From CAMXAS01 sp964442435 (GTDB lineage Bacteria > Bacteroidota > Bacteroidia > Bacteroidales > P3): a DNA stretch of 64,000 nucleotides. A model generated the notes under the pieces. That model had not been told where the DNA came from and ran no database searches. It saw only the letters and a program-made list of their open reading frames with translations. The DNA lies in the NCBI GenBank assembly GCA_964442435.1, contig CAYTZG010000003.1, positions 1 through 64,000 on the forward strand, read 5' to 3'. Positions 16,573 to 24,801 of this stretch are shown here, piece after piece. The translations under genes and the position numbers were made by a program. Each line of letters opens with the position of its first letter. The stretch's first letter is position 1.

Positions 16573-16645
16573 GCGGAAGTAGCTCAGCTGGTAGAGCGCA
16601 ACCTTGCCAAGGTTGAGGTCGCGGGTTCGAGCCCCGTTTTCCGCT
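16573..16645 (+). tRNA. tRNA-Gly (GCC)
   Basis: Cloverleaf with acceptor GCGGAAG/TTTCCGC, D-arm with AGCTCAGCTGGTAGAGC, anticodon loop centred on GCC (glycine) and T-arm GGGTTCGAGCCCC. Discriminator T is followed by an encoded CCA at 16646-16648. Confidence 0.95.
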
Positions 16646-16650
16646 CCACA

Positions 16651-16679
16651 AATCCCGGTGCTTTCCATCGGGATTTTTT
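16651..16679 (+). terminator. Terminator between tRNA-Gly and tRNA-Leu
   Basis: AATCCCG and CGGGATT stem followed by TTTTTT. It ends only 10 nt before tRNA-Leu, leaving no room for a separate consensus promoter, so the second tRNA may depend on readthrough or on a promoter overlapping this element. Confidence 0.75.
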
Positions 16680-16689
16680 GTAAGTACCC

Positions 16690-16773
16690 GCCTTGGTGGT
16701 GGAATCGGTAGACACGCCGGACTTAAAATCCTGTGGCCGTAAGGCCGTGCGGGTTCAACTCCCGCCCAAGGTA
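16690..16773 (+). tRNA. tRNA-Leu (TAA)
   Basis: Class II tRNA of 84 nt with acceptor GCCTTGG/CCAAGGT (first pair G-U), D-arm GTGGAATCGGTAGACAC, anticodon loop CTTAAAA giving TAA, a long variable arm GTGGCCGTAAGGCC and T-arm GCGGGTTCAACTCCCGC. CCA is not encoded. Position 28 is C opposite U42, an unusual mismatch in the anticodon stem. Confidence 0.93.
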
Positions 16774-16798
16774 CTCTTCATCCTTACTTGTTGGTTCC

Positions 16799-17899
16799 AT
16801 GACAAGAAGAAAATCCCCTAACGTTTATTACAAACCGCGCGGCGCGCGCAACAACAGGCGCAAAAGCCCGTTGCGGCGCGTTTTGGAAACGCTGGCCATT
16901 TTGGTCTGCGTGATGTTCGTATTGGGCGGCGGCCTTTGGTATTACATCGCCTACGCGCCGGCCATCCCCGAAGAAACGGTGCTGTACGTGCCGAGCAAGG
17001 CTTCCTACCGTCAGGTATGCGACAGTTTGCGGGCGTCGGGCTTCGTAAACGACTACCGCTTCGATTTGCTCGCCAAAATCCGCAAATACCCTTACTACGT
17101 CAAGCCGGGCCGCTATATCCTGCCCGCAGGTGCCTCCACGTCGAGCGTGGTCGATAAACTGCGTTCGGGCGCGCAGGACGAAGTGCACCTGCATTTCGGG
17201 CGTATGCGTTCGCTCTCCGGGCTTGCGACCACCGTCGGCCACCAGATAGAGGCCGATTCGGCTTCGCTCATGGCCTTGTTCACGCAGCCGGCCCGTTTGG
17301 GCGCGTTCAACCTGTTCGGCGCGCCGCTGACCTACGAAACGGCCTTGGGTTGCTTTATGCCAAACACGTATTATATCCATTGGAACACGACGCCCGAAAA
17401 ATTCCTGAGCCGCATGATTTACGAGCAGGAGACCTTTTGGAACGATCAGCGGCGCGCCCAGGCCGAAGCCTTGAAGCTGACGCCCATGGAAGTCATCACG
17501 TTGGCTTCGATTGTGGAGTTGGAGACGAACAAGAACGACGAGAAGGCCGACATCGCCTCCGTTTACCTGAACCGTTTGCGCAAGGGCATCCCGCTGCAGG
17601 CCGACCCCACCGTCAAGTTCGCGTTGGGCGACCCCGCGTTGCGGCGCATCCTCAAGTCGCATCTCAAAACCGATTCGCCCTACAACACCTATCTGTACCG
17701 CGGGCTGCCGCCGGGCCCCATCTGCACGCCGTCGGCCGCGAGCGTCAACGCGGTGCTGGCCAATAAGAAGACGTCGTATCTCTATTTCTGCGCACGTGAG
17801 GATTTTTCCGGCTATCACGCGTTCGCCACGAGCCTCAACGAACATAACAACAATGCCCGACGTTACCATCGGGCATTGAACGAACGGAAAATCCGTTAA
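16799..17899 (+). CDS. mltG: Endolytic murein transglycosylase MltG
   Basis: 366 residues from ATG 16799; the frame is open back into tRNA-Leu, so the upstream start is rejected. A basic N-terminus precedes one membrane anchor (about 30-52). The YceG/MltG domain shows the catalytic Glu in ASIVELETN, then DEKADIASVYLNRLRKGIPLQADPTV and the C-terminal PYNTYLYRGLPPGPICTPS motif. It cleaves nascent peptidoglycan strands and is thought to set strand length. It ends 1 nt before the end of convergent metG, and its last codons contain a hairpin that probably terminates metG transcription. Confidence 0.94.
   Translation: MTRRKSPNVYYKPRGARNNRRKSPLRRVLETLAILVCVMFVLGGGLWYYIAYAPAIPEETVLYVPSKASYRQVCDSLRASGFVNDYRFDLLAKIRKYPYYVKPGRYILPAGASTSSVVDKLRSGAQDEVHLHFGRMRSLSGLATTVGHQIEADSASLMALFTQPARLGAFNLFGAPLTYETALGCFMPNTYYIHWNTTPEKFLSRMIYEQETFWNDQRRAQAEALKLTPMEVITLASIVELETNKNDEKADIASVYLNRLRKGIPLQADPTVKFALGDPALRRILKSHLKTDSPYNTYLYRGLPPGPICTPSAASVNAVLANKKTSYLYFCAREDFSGYHAFATSLNEHNNNARRYHRALNERKIR
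17851..17878 (-). terminator. Probable metG terminator inside the mltG 3' end
   Basis: Perfect 10-bp stem CAATGCCCGA / TCGGGCATTG with an 8-nt loop. Read on the minus strand it lies 22 nt after the metG stop and is followed by the T-rich TTGTTGTTATGTT, so it fits a metG terminator. It is entirely within the last codons of mltG. Confidence 0.6.
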
Positions 17900-17900
17900 A

Positions 17901-19970
17901 TTACCGTATCTCCGCGCCGGGAACGGCGTCCGCGCCCGGTTCCACGAACAACAGGCGGCCGTCGGGGTTCTCGCTCAACAGCAGCATCCCTTGCGAGGGA
18001 ATGCCCTTGAGGTCTTTGGGCGCGAGGTTCACGAGCACGCATACCTTGCGGCCGGGCAGCTCTTCGGGCTGATAGTATTCGGCGATGCCGCTCACGATGG
18101 TGCGCGTATCGATGCCCGTATCCACGGTCAGTTTCAGCAGTTTTTTGGTCTTGGCCACCTTTTCGGCCGTTTTGATGACGCCCACGCGCAAGTCCATGCG
18201 CGCGAAATCGTCGAACGAGACGAGCGGTTTGCTCTCCTTTACGGGGGCGGCCGCGGCCTGCGCCGCGAGGTTCTTGGCCTTGGCGTCGGCGAGTTTCTTC
18301 ATCTGCGCCTCTATGACGCTGTCTTCTATTTTCTCAAACAGCAGTTCCACTTCGCCCAGCGTGTGGCCGGCGGGTATCAGAATCTCTTTTTCGGCCTCTT
18401 CCCAGCCCATAGCCGGCATATCGAGCATACGGCGGAGCTTGGCAGCGGTAAACGGTAGGAAAGGCTCGCAGACGATGGCTAAATGCGCCACAATCTGCAA
18501 CGATACGTGCAGCACCGTCGCCACGCGCTGCGGGTCGGTCTTCCAGATTTTCCACGGTTCGGTCTCGGTCAGGTATTTGTTGCCGAGCCGCGCGAGGTTC
18601 ATCATTTCGTTGAGCGCTTCACGGAAGCGGTAGGCTTCGATGCTCGCGCCGATGCGTTGGCCGTAGCCCCGCATCTCGTCCAGCGTGGCGCGGTCGGCTT
18701 CGGTCAGGGCCGCGGGCGTCGGCGTCTTGCCGTCAAAATACTTCTGAATCAACACGAGCGTGCGGTTGACGAGGTTGCCGAACACGGCCAACAATTCGTT
18801 GTTGTTGCGCGCCTGGTAGTCTTTCCACGTAAAGTCGTTGTCTTTGGTTTCGGGCGCGTTGGCCGTCAGCACGTAACGCAACACGTCCTGTTTGCCGGGC
18901 AGTTCCTCCAAATATTCGTGCAGCCATACCGCCCAGTTGCGCGAGGTCGAAATCTTGTCGCCCTCCAAGTTCAAAAACTCGTTGGCGGGTACGTTTTCGG
19001 GCAGGATATAACTGCCTTCCGCCTTGAGCATCACGGGGAAAATGATGCAGTGGAATACGATATTGTCCTTGCCGATGAAATGCACGAGCTTGGTGTCCGG
19101 CTCCTTCCAGTATTTTTCCCAAGTGTCGGGCAACAGCTCCTTGGTGGCGGATATATAGCCGATGGGCGCGTCGAACCATACGTAGAGCACCTTGCCGTCG
19201 GTGTCGGGCAAGGGCAGTTTGACGCCCCAGTCGAGGTCGCGCGTCACGGCCCGCGGCAACAAGCCCTGGTCTATCCACGACTTGCACTGGCCATAGACGT
19301 TCGTTTTCCAGTCGTCCTTATGGCCTTTCAAAATCCATTCGCGCAGGAAGGATTCGTATTGACCCAGCGGCAGATACCAGTGTTTCGTCTCTTTCTTGAC
19401 GGGCTTGTTGCCGCTGATGGCCGACTTGGGGTCGATGAGTTCGTCGGGGCTGAGCGTGCTGCCGCATTTCTCGCATTGGTCGCCGTAGGCCTTTTCGTTG
19501 CCGCAGTGCGGACAGGTGCCTATGATGTAGCGGTCGGCCAAAAACTGGCGGTTTTCCTCGTCGTAATATTGCAGCGACGTCTTTTCCTCGAAACAGCCCT
19601 TGTCGTAGAGTGTCTTGAAGAAGTCGGAGGCCGTTTTGGCGTGCAGCGGCGTGGACGTGCGCGAATAGATGTCGAACGAGATGCCCAACTCCTCAAAGCT
19701 TTTCTTGATGATGGCGTGATAGTGGTCCACGACCTGCTGGGGGGTCATGTGCTTGGCCTTGGCCTGCAGCGTAATCGGCACGCCGTGTTCGTCGGAACCC
19801 CCTATCAGCACGACGTCTTTGCCGCAAAGCCGCAGGTAACGCGCGTAGATGTCGGCCGGCACGTAAACCCCCGCCAGGTGGCCGATGTGGACGGGGCCGT
19901 TGGCGTAGGGCAAGGCGGTCGTAATCGTGTATCGTTTGACGTTTTCAACGCCCTGTTGTTGAGAATTCAT
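17901..19970 (-). CDS. metG: Methionyl-tRNA synthetase
   Basis: 689 residues from MNSQQQG. The frame is open upstream to 20303 but that part overlaps the divergent serine-hydrolase gene and has no family similarity. Class I features: HIGH-type YANGPVHIGHLAG near residue 23, zinc knuckle CPHCG...CEKCG near 150, and KMSKS-type KISTSR near 338. Residues about 570-689 form the C-terminal EMAP/Trbp111-like tRNA-binding and dimerisation domain, preceded by an Ala/Lys-rich linker. It charges tRNA-Met for initiation and elongation. Confidence 0.96.
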   Translation of the reverse strand: MNSQQQGVENVKRYTITTALPYANGPVHIGHLAGVYVPADIYARYLRLCGKDVVLIGGSDEHGVPITLQAKAKHMTPQQVVDHYHAIIKKSFEELGISFDIYSRTSTPLHAKTASDFFKTLYDKGCFEEKTSLQYYDEENRQFLADRYIIGTCPHCGNEKAYGDQCEKCGSTLSPDELIDPKSAISGNKPVKKETKHWYLPLGQYESFLREWILKGHKDDWKTNVYGQCKSWIDQGLLPRAVTRDLDWGVKLPLPDTDGKVLYVWFDAPIGYISATKELLPDTWEKYWKEPDTKLVHFIGKDNIVFHCIIFPVMLKAEGSYILPENVPANEFLNLEGDKISTSRNWAVWLHEYLEELPGKQDVLRYVLTANAPETKDNDFTWKDYQARNNNELLAVFGNLVNRTLVLIQKYFDGKTPTPAALTEADRATLDEMRGYGQRIGASIEAYRFREALNEMMNLARLGNKYLTETEPWKIWKTDPQRVATVLHVSLQIVAHLAIVCEPFLPFTAAKLRRMLDMPAMGWEEAEKEILIPAGHTLGEVELLFEKIEDSVIEAQMKKLADAKAKNLAAQAAAAPVKESKPLVSFDDFARMDLRVGVIKTAEKVAKTKKLLKLTVDTGIDTRTIVSGIAEYYQPEELPGRKVCVLVNLAPKDLKGIPSQGMLLLSENPDGRLLFVEPGADAVPGAEIR

Positions 19971-20003
19971 AGGAAACGATGGTTTTACAGTGTTTTTTTC
20001 AAA

Positions 20004-20011
20004 TATTTTTG
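20004..20011 (+). promoter_or_regulatory. Candidate -7 box of the serine-hydrolase operon
   Basis: TATTTTTG fits TAnnTTTG and lies 48 nt before the ATG at 20059; no TTG at the usual upstream distance. Confidence 0.4.
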
Positions 20012-20058
20012 CAAATTGGCTACACGTGTGGCAGTCGTTTTGCAAAAATACATAAAAT

Positions 20059-21390
20059 ATGAAATACTTGAAGAATGGTGGAATGTGGGCTTCGGTGTTG
20101 CTGCCCACGTTGGTCGGCATCGGTTTCATGACCCCCATCCCCTGGCAGGAAGACCCCGATTTTACGGCCAATGCCGCCGCGGTGGCCGCCTTGCCCGAAC
20201 CGCCGGAGAGTTTTGACCCGGTTTTGCTCAACGCCAACGACAGCGCCCAGTATTTCAAGCTCGACTCGGTGCTGACGGCGGCTTTCTCGCGCGGCCGCTT
20301 CAACGGCCATGTGCTTTACGCGCAGGAAGGGCATATCATTTACAACCGTTCTTTCGGTTATAAGAATTTCCGCACCAAAGACAGCCTGAGCAACGAAGAC
20401 CGCTTTCAGCTGGCCTCCACGTCCAAGCCGTTCGCGGCCGTGGCCGTGCTCAAACTGCGTCAGGAGGGCAAAATCGACATCGAACGGCCCGTCAAGCACT
20501 ATCTGCCCGATTTTCCGCACGACAGCGTGACGGTGCGCCACCTGCTGCAACACCGTAGCGGTCTGCCCAACTATATCTATGTGGCCGACGAGCATTGGGA
20601 TTACCGCACGCCGCTGACCAACGCCGACATCACGCCCTTGTTGAAGCGCTACCGTCCGCGTCTGGAATTCAAGCCCGGCGCGCGTTTCCGCTATTGCAAC
20701 ACGAACTACGCCTATCTGGCGTCCATCATCGAATCCGTTACCGGAAAGCCGTTCGCCGAGGTGCTGAACAGCTATATCTTCGAACCGCTGGGCATGACGC
20801 ATACGTTCGTTTACGACTACAAGAACAAACAGCAGTCGCATCTGGTCAAGGGTTATTCCTACTCGCGCCGCCGCGGCTTCTATGAACGTCAGCCCGACTA
20901 CCTCGACGGCGTGGTGGGCGACAAGGGCATTTTCTCCACGGCCGAAGACCTGTTCCTGTTCGACCGCGCGCTCTACTGCGAGGCCTTTTTGAACGAAGAG
21001 AACCTGACGCTGGCCTTTACGCCGGCCCAGCCTTTCGACGAGAAACACCAGCAGGACTACGGCTTGGGCTTCCGCGTCAAGCAGGAGTGCAACGGTCAGA
21101 AAATCGCCTACCACCACGGCTGGTGGAAGGGCTTCCGCACGTACTTCATTCACGACTACGCCAACCACCGCACGCTTATTTGGCTCAACAACCGCAGCGA
21201 CGTGACGATAGCGCCCTATATCGAATATATCATGGATTTCGCTTCGATCAGACCCGACGAGGGCCATTCCGAAATACAGCCGTTGCCGGCGCAACCGTTG
21301 CCCATCCAGCCGATGGCCAGCGGTAAGAAACAGAAGCCGCAGGCCAGGGGCGCGGCGGATGCGGAAGAACATTACGGCGACCGTATATGA
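20059..21390 (+). CDS. Serine hydrolase, beta-lactamase/class C PBP family
   Basis: 443 residues. A hydrophobic N-terminus suggests export or membrane anchoring. The S12-family catalytic set is visible: S-x-x-K as STSK near residue 120, Y-x-N as YCN near 212, and a late HHGWWKGF in place of the KTG box, as in esterase- or D-aminopeptidase-like members. Likely acts on D-amino-acid peptides or esters in the periplasm; a true beta-lactamase is less likely. The C-terminal 40 residues are Pro/Gln-rich. Its stop overlaps the next start by 4 nt, and dapF follows, so the unit may concern cell-wall metabolism. Confidence 0.85.
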   Translation: MKYLKNGGMWASVLLPTLVGIGFMTPIPWQEDPDFTANAAAVAALPEPPESFDPVLLNANDSAQYFKLDSVLTAAFSRGRFNGHVLYAQEGHIIYNRSFGYKNFRTKDSLSNEDRFQLASTSKPFAAVAVLKLRQEGKIDIERPVKHYLPDFPHDSVTVRHLLQHRSGLPNYIYVADEHWDYRTPLTNADITPLLKRYRPRLEFKPGARFRYCNTNYAYLASIIESVTGKPFAEVLNSYIFEPLGMTHTFVYDYKNKQQSHLVKGYSYSRRRGFYERQPDYLDGVVGDKGIFSTAEDLFLFDRALYCEAFLNEENLTLAFTPAQPFDEKHQQDYGLGFRVKQECNGQKIAYHHGWWKGFRTYFIHDYANHRTLIWLNNRSDVTIAPYIEYIMDFASIRPDEGHSEIQPLPAQPLPIQPMASGKKQKPQARGAADAEEHYGDRI

Positions 21391-22319
21391 CAGGCAAGAT
21401 GAATAAACGGAAAATCAAAGGAGCACAGACCGTAAGCGACGGTCTGCGGTCGGTTGACCGGGCGGAAAAGCGGGCCGATGAGCGGCATCGGTCGCGTCGG
21501 CTGGGGCTTTGGCTGATTGGGGCGGGCGGTGCAGGCTTATTGCTGATACTGTTGTTTTTAGGTATCGGCTTGACCATGCGCCCGTCGGCATCCGAAAGCG
21601 TTTCGCCTTGGGATTTCAGCGACGTGAAGCCGCTGGACGAGCTCAAGGCCGTGCCCTCGGCGCACGGCTGGTCGGCCTTGGACAGTTTCTACGCGAGCCA
21701 TCCGGAGGTGGAGGGCGAGGAAGAATATTATTTGGACCCGGCGCTGTGGCGTGAACCGAAGCGTCAGGCGCCCATGGCCGACACGTTGGCGGCCGCGCCG
21801 GCGGTTTCGCGCCGCACGGGCTTGTGGAACGGGCCGGCCGACGGGATGCTGTCGGTGGATACGTCCATCCGGCCTTTGCAGGAACAGCTGAAGCGGCAGG
21901 GCGCGATGCAGTTGCAGGTGGTGTCTTCCGACAGCCTGTCGATGGCCGGCGCGGCCGATACAACCGCCACTTATGCAAGCGGTTACGACATCGGCATGAC
22001 CGATGGCGCAGAGGCTGCGGCCTCTTCCGCCGACGCGCCGACTTCCGAAAAGCCGTTGCACGTGGAGTTCTGGGAATCGCCCGTGCATTACAAGGGCTAC
22101 CAACTTAGCGGCAACAACCTGATACTCTACGGTATAAACGATTCCGACTCCTTGCGTTTCGAAAACCACGTGGATGGCGTTTGGATGTATCACAAGGAGG
22201 CGATTTACCGTTTGACGACTTCGACGGAAATGCAGCGTTTCGAATTGATTTCGGGCACCGACTCGCTCGGGGAACCGGCGGCCGACGATGAAAAGGCCGA
22301 CGAAACGGAGGCGCAATAA
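21387..22319 (+). CDS. Single-pass membrane protein of unknown function
   Basis: 310 residues. A basic N-terminus (residues 1-46) is followed by one transmembrane segment (about 47-66), then a mostly acidic, Ala/Ser/Asp-rich periplasmic region. A folded segment near 225-285 reads LHVEFWESPVHYKGYQLSGNNLILYGI followed by LYRLTTSTEMQRFE-like sequence. The start overlaps the serine-hydrolase stop by 4 nt (ATGA), so translation is probably coupled; MNKRK four codons later is an alternative start. dapF follows 8 nt after the stop. I recognise no named domain. Confidence 0.75.
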   Translation: MTGKMNKRKIKGAQTVSDGLRSVDRAEKRADERHRSRRLGLWLIGAGGAGLLLILLFLGIGLTMRPSASESVSPWDFSDVKPLDELKAVPSAHGWSALDSFYASHPEVEGEEEYYLDPALWREPKRQAPMADTLAAAPAVSRRTGLWNGPADGMLSVDTSIRPLQEQLKRQGAMQLQVVSSDSLSMAGAADTTATYASGYDIGMTDGAEAAASSADAPTSEKPLHVEFWESPVHYKGYQLSGNNLILYGINDSDSLRFENHVDGVWMYHKEAIYRLTTSTEMQRFELISGTDSLGEPAADDEKADETEAQ

Positions 22320-22327
22320 ACAAGACG

Positions 22328-23227
22328 ATGGCCGATAAAATCCATTTTTACAAGTATCAAGGCGCGGGCAACGACTTCATTCTGTTGGACAACCGCAAGG
22401 ACGAGTACGCCGCGCTGGGGATGTCGCAAATCGCGTTGCTGTGCGACCGGCGTTTCGGCATCGGGGCCGACGGCCTGATGACGTTGCAGTTGGATTCGGA
22501 ACACGGCCTGCGGATGCGCTATTACAATGCCGATGGCCGCGAGGGCAGTATGTGCGGCAACGGCGGCCGTTGCTTCACGGCTTTCGCCGCGCAACTCGGG
22601 CTTATGGAAAAGGAACTCGAATTCGTGGCCGTGGACGGGCTGCACCGCGCGGAAATCCTCAACGGGCTCAACGACCAGTATTTGGTCAAGTTGCAGATGA
22701 CGGGCGTGGGCTGTTACCGCCGCACGCTCGTAGCCAAAAACGCACTTAAACGCAATGTCTTTCTGTTGGATACGGGGTCGCCCCACTACGTCCGTTTCGT
22801 AGGCGACGTAGAACGGATTGACGTTAACAAAGTAGGTTCGAAAATACGTTTTTCGAACGAATTTCCGGAGGGCGTCAACGTGGATTTCGTGCAGATAAAA
22901 TCCGATAATTTGGTTGTAAGAACCTATGAACGTGGCGTTGAGAACGAGACCTTTTCGTGTGGAACCGGCGTGACGGCCTCGGCCATCGCCTACGTTTTTA
23001 TGACGAACCCCAAGGAAGGGGCGCATACGGTGCAGGTACTGACGCGCGGCGGCCACCTGAAAGTGGAGTTCGAAATACGTAACGGCAGTCCGCGTTTGAA
23101 AGTACCTAAAACCGACGTGCCGACGACTTCTGAAGAACTCATTTTGAATACGATGCCTAAGATTACGGAGGTCTATTTAGAGGGTTTGGCTCAGTTCGTT
23201 TTTGAAGGGGATATAGTAGTTAAATAA
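22328..23227 (+). CDS. dapF: Diaminopimelate epimerase
   Basis: Converts LL- to meso-diaminopimelate for lysine and peptidoglycan synthesis. 299 residues, somewhat longer than the usual 270-280. The two catalytic cysteines lie in MCGNGGRC near residue 75 and SCGTGVTASA near 217, and the N-terminal YQGAGNDFILLDN signature is clear. Third gene in the run after the serine hydrolase and the single-pass protein; gltX follows after 17 nt. Confidence 0.96.
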   Translation: MADKIHFYKYQGAGNDFILLDNRKDEYAALGMSQIALLCDRRFGIGADGLMTLQLDSEHGLRMRYYNADGREGSMCGNGGRCFTAFAAQLGLMEKELEFVAVDGLHRAEILNGLNDQYLVKLQMTGVGCYRRTLVAKNALKRNVFLLDTGSPHYVRFVGDVERIDVNKVGSKIRFSNEFPEGVNVDFVQIKSDNLVVRTYERGVENETFSCGTGVTASAIAYVFMTNPKEGAHTVQVLTRGGHLKVEFEIRNGSPRLKVPKTDVPTTSEELILNTMPKITEVYLEGLAQFVFEGDIVVK

Positions 23228-23244
23228 GATAATTTTTGTGGAAG

Positions 23245-24801
23245 ATGGAAAGACGCGTAAGGGTACGTTTTGCGCCAAGTCCCACCGGCCCCCTGCATAT
23301 TGGCGGGGTACGTACCGCTTTGTTCAATTACCTGTTCGCCAAGCAGCATGGCGGCGATTTTCTGTTGCGCATCGAGGACACCGACTCCAACCGCTTTGTG
23401 CCGGGCGCGGAAGCCTATATCATAGAGACGTTCAAGTGGCTCGGCCTGCCGTTCGACGAGGGGGTGGGCATAGGCGGCGACAAAGGCCCCTACCGCCAGT
23501 CGGAGCGCCGCGACATCTACCGGGTGCACGTACAGCGCCTGTTGGACGCGGGCAAGGCCTATTACGCCTTCGACACGCCGGAGGAGTTGGAGGCCATGCG
23601 CAAGCGTCTGGAAGCCGCCAAGGCCTCTTCGCAGCAATACGACGCCACCACGCGCATGGGCATGAAGAACTCGCTCAGCCTGAGCGCCGATGAGGTCAAG
23701 GCCTTGCTCGCGGCCGGCACGCCCTACGTGGTGCGCGTAAAGGTGGAGCCGGGGCAGGAGATTGTCGTTCACGACATGATCCGCGGCGCGGTGCACGTGC
23801 AGTCGGATATTTTGGACGACAAAGTGCTGTATAAGAGCGCCGACGACCTGCCGACCTACCATCTGGCCAATATCGTGGACGACTATCTGATGGATATTTC
23901 GCACGTAATCCGCGGCGAGGAGTGGTTGCCCTCCGCGCCCCTGCACGTGTTGCTGTACCGCTATCTCGGCTGGGAAGACCGGATGCCGGCCTTCGCCCAC
24001 CTGCCGCTTCTGCTCAAGCCCGACGGCAACGGCAAGCTCAGCAAGCGTGACGGCGACCGGTTGGGCTTCCCCGTGTTCCCCCTGCAATGGACCGACCCGC
24101 AGACGGGGGCCGTGAGCAGCGGCTACCGCGAGAGCGGTTACTATCCCGAAGCCGTTGTCAATATGCTGGCTTTCTTGGGCTGGAACCCCGGCACGGAGCA
24201 GGAAATCTTTACGTTGGACGGGTTGGTCAAGGCGTTTGACCTCGAAAAAGTAAGCAAATCGGGCGCGAAATTCAACCTCGACAAGGCGCATTGGTACAAC
24301 CGCCACTATCTGCAACAGCATACGGCGGTCGATTTGTTGCCGGCCTTGCGGGCGCAACTGAAAGACAAGACGTTGGATGCGGCCGCGCAAGCCTTGGCGC
24401 AAGACGAGGCGGCCTGCCTGCGCATGATAGACTTGGTGAAAGACCGGTTGACGTTCCCCGGCGACCTCTACGGCCAGTTGTTCTATTTCTTCGAAGCCCC
24501 CGCCGCCTACGACGAAAAGGTGGTCAAGAAGCGTTGGCAGCCCGAAATGCCGGCCATGATACAGGCCTGGTGGCAGGCCGCCGAAGCCACCGATTTTTCG
24601 GTCGCGGCCTTGGATGCGCTGACCGAGCGCATGATAGGCGAGCAGGGCTGGAATACGGGCAAGTTCTACAACAGTCTGCGCGTGGCCTTGGTGGGCACGT
24701 CGATGGGGCCGCACCTGTTCGACATCATGGCCCTGCTCGGCCGCGCGGAAAGCGGCCGCCGTCTGACCGTGGCCTGCGAGAAAATAGGATATGGCGGCTA
24801 A
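23245..24801 (+). CDS. gltX: Glutamyl-tRNA synthetase
   Basis: 518 residues from ATG 23245; an in-frame TTG at 23236 is possible but less likely. Class I synthetase: FAPSPTGPLHIGGVRTALFNYLFAK holds the HIGH motif near residue 15, and GKLSKRDGDRLG near 258 is the KMSKS motif. The C-terminal helical bundle recognises the anticodon. It charges tRNA-Glu; whether it also misacylates tRNA-Gln cannot be told here. xseA begins 11 nt before its stop, indicating translational coupling. Confidence 0.96.
   Translation: MERRVRVRFAPSPTGPLHIGGVRTALFNYLFAKQHGGDFLLRIEDTDSNRFVPGAEAYIIETFKWLGLPFDEGVGIGGDKGPYRQSERRDIYRVHVQRLLDAGKAYYAFDTPEELEAMRKRLEAAKASSQQYDATTRMGMKNSLSLSADEVKALLAAGTPYVVRVKVEPGQEIVVHDMIRGAVHVQSDILDDKVLYKSADDLPTYHLANIVDDYLMDISHVIRGEEWLPSAPLHVLLYRYLGWEDRMPAFAHLPLLLKPDGNGKLSKRDGDRLGFPVFPLQWTDPQTGAVSSGYRESGYYPEAVVNMLAFLGWNPGTEQEIFTLDGLVKAFDLEKVSKSGAKFNLDKAHWYNRHYLQQHTAVDLLPALRAQLKDKTLDAAAQALAQDEAACLRMIDLVKDRLTFPGDLYGQLFYFFEAPAAYDEKVVKKRWQPEMPAMIQAWWQAAEATDFSVAALDALTERMIGEQGWNTGKFYNSLRVALVGTSMGPHLFDIMALLGRAESGRRLTVACEKIGYGG

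Noticed and set aside
18483..20216. 577-residue plus-strand frame opposite metG
   Set aside because: Antisense shadow of metG.
19971..20303. N-terminal extension of metG
   Set aside because: Would overlap the divergent serine-hydrolase gene; the normal MetG N-terminus begins shortly after MNSQQQG.
20059..21390. Antibiotic-resistance beta-lactamase
   Set aside because: The S12 catalytic set is present, but the late KTG-type box is replaced by HHG and the context is cell-wall biosynthesis, so a housekeeping serine hydrolase is more likely.
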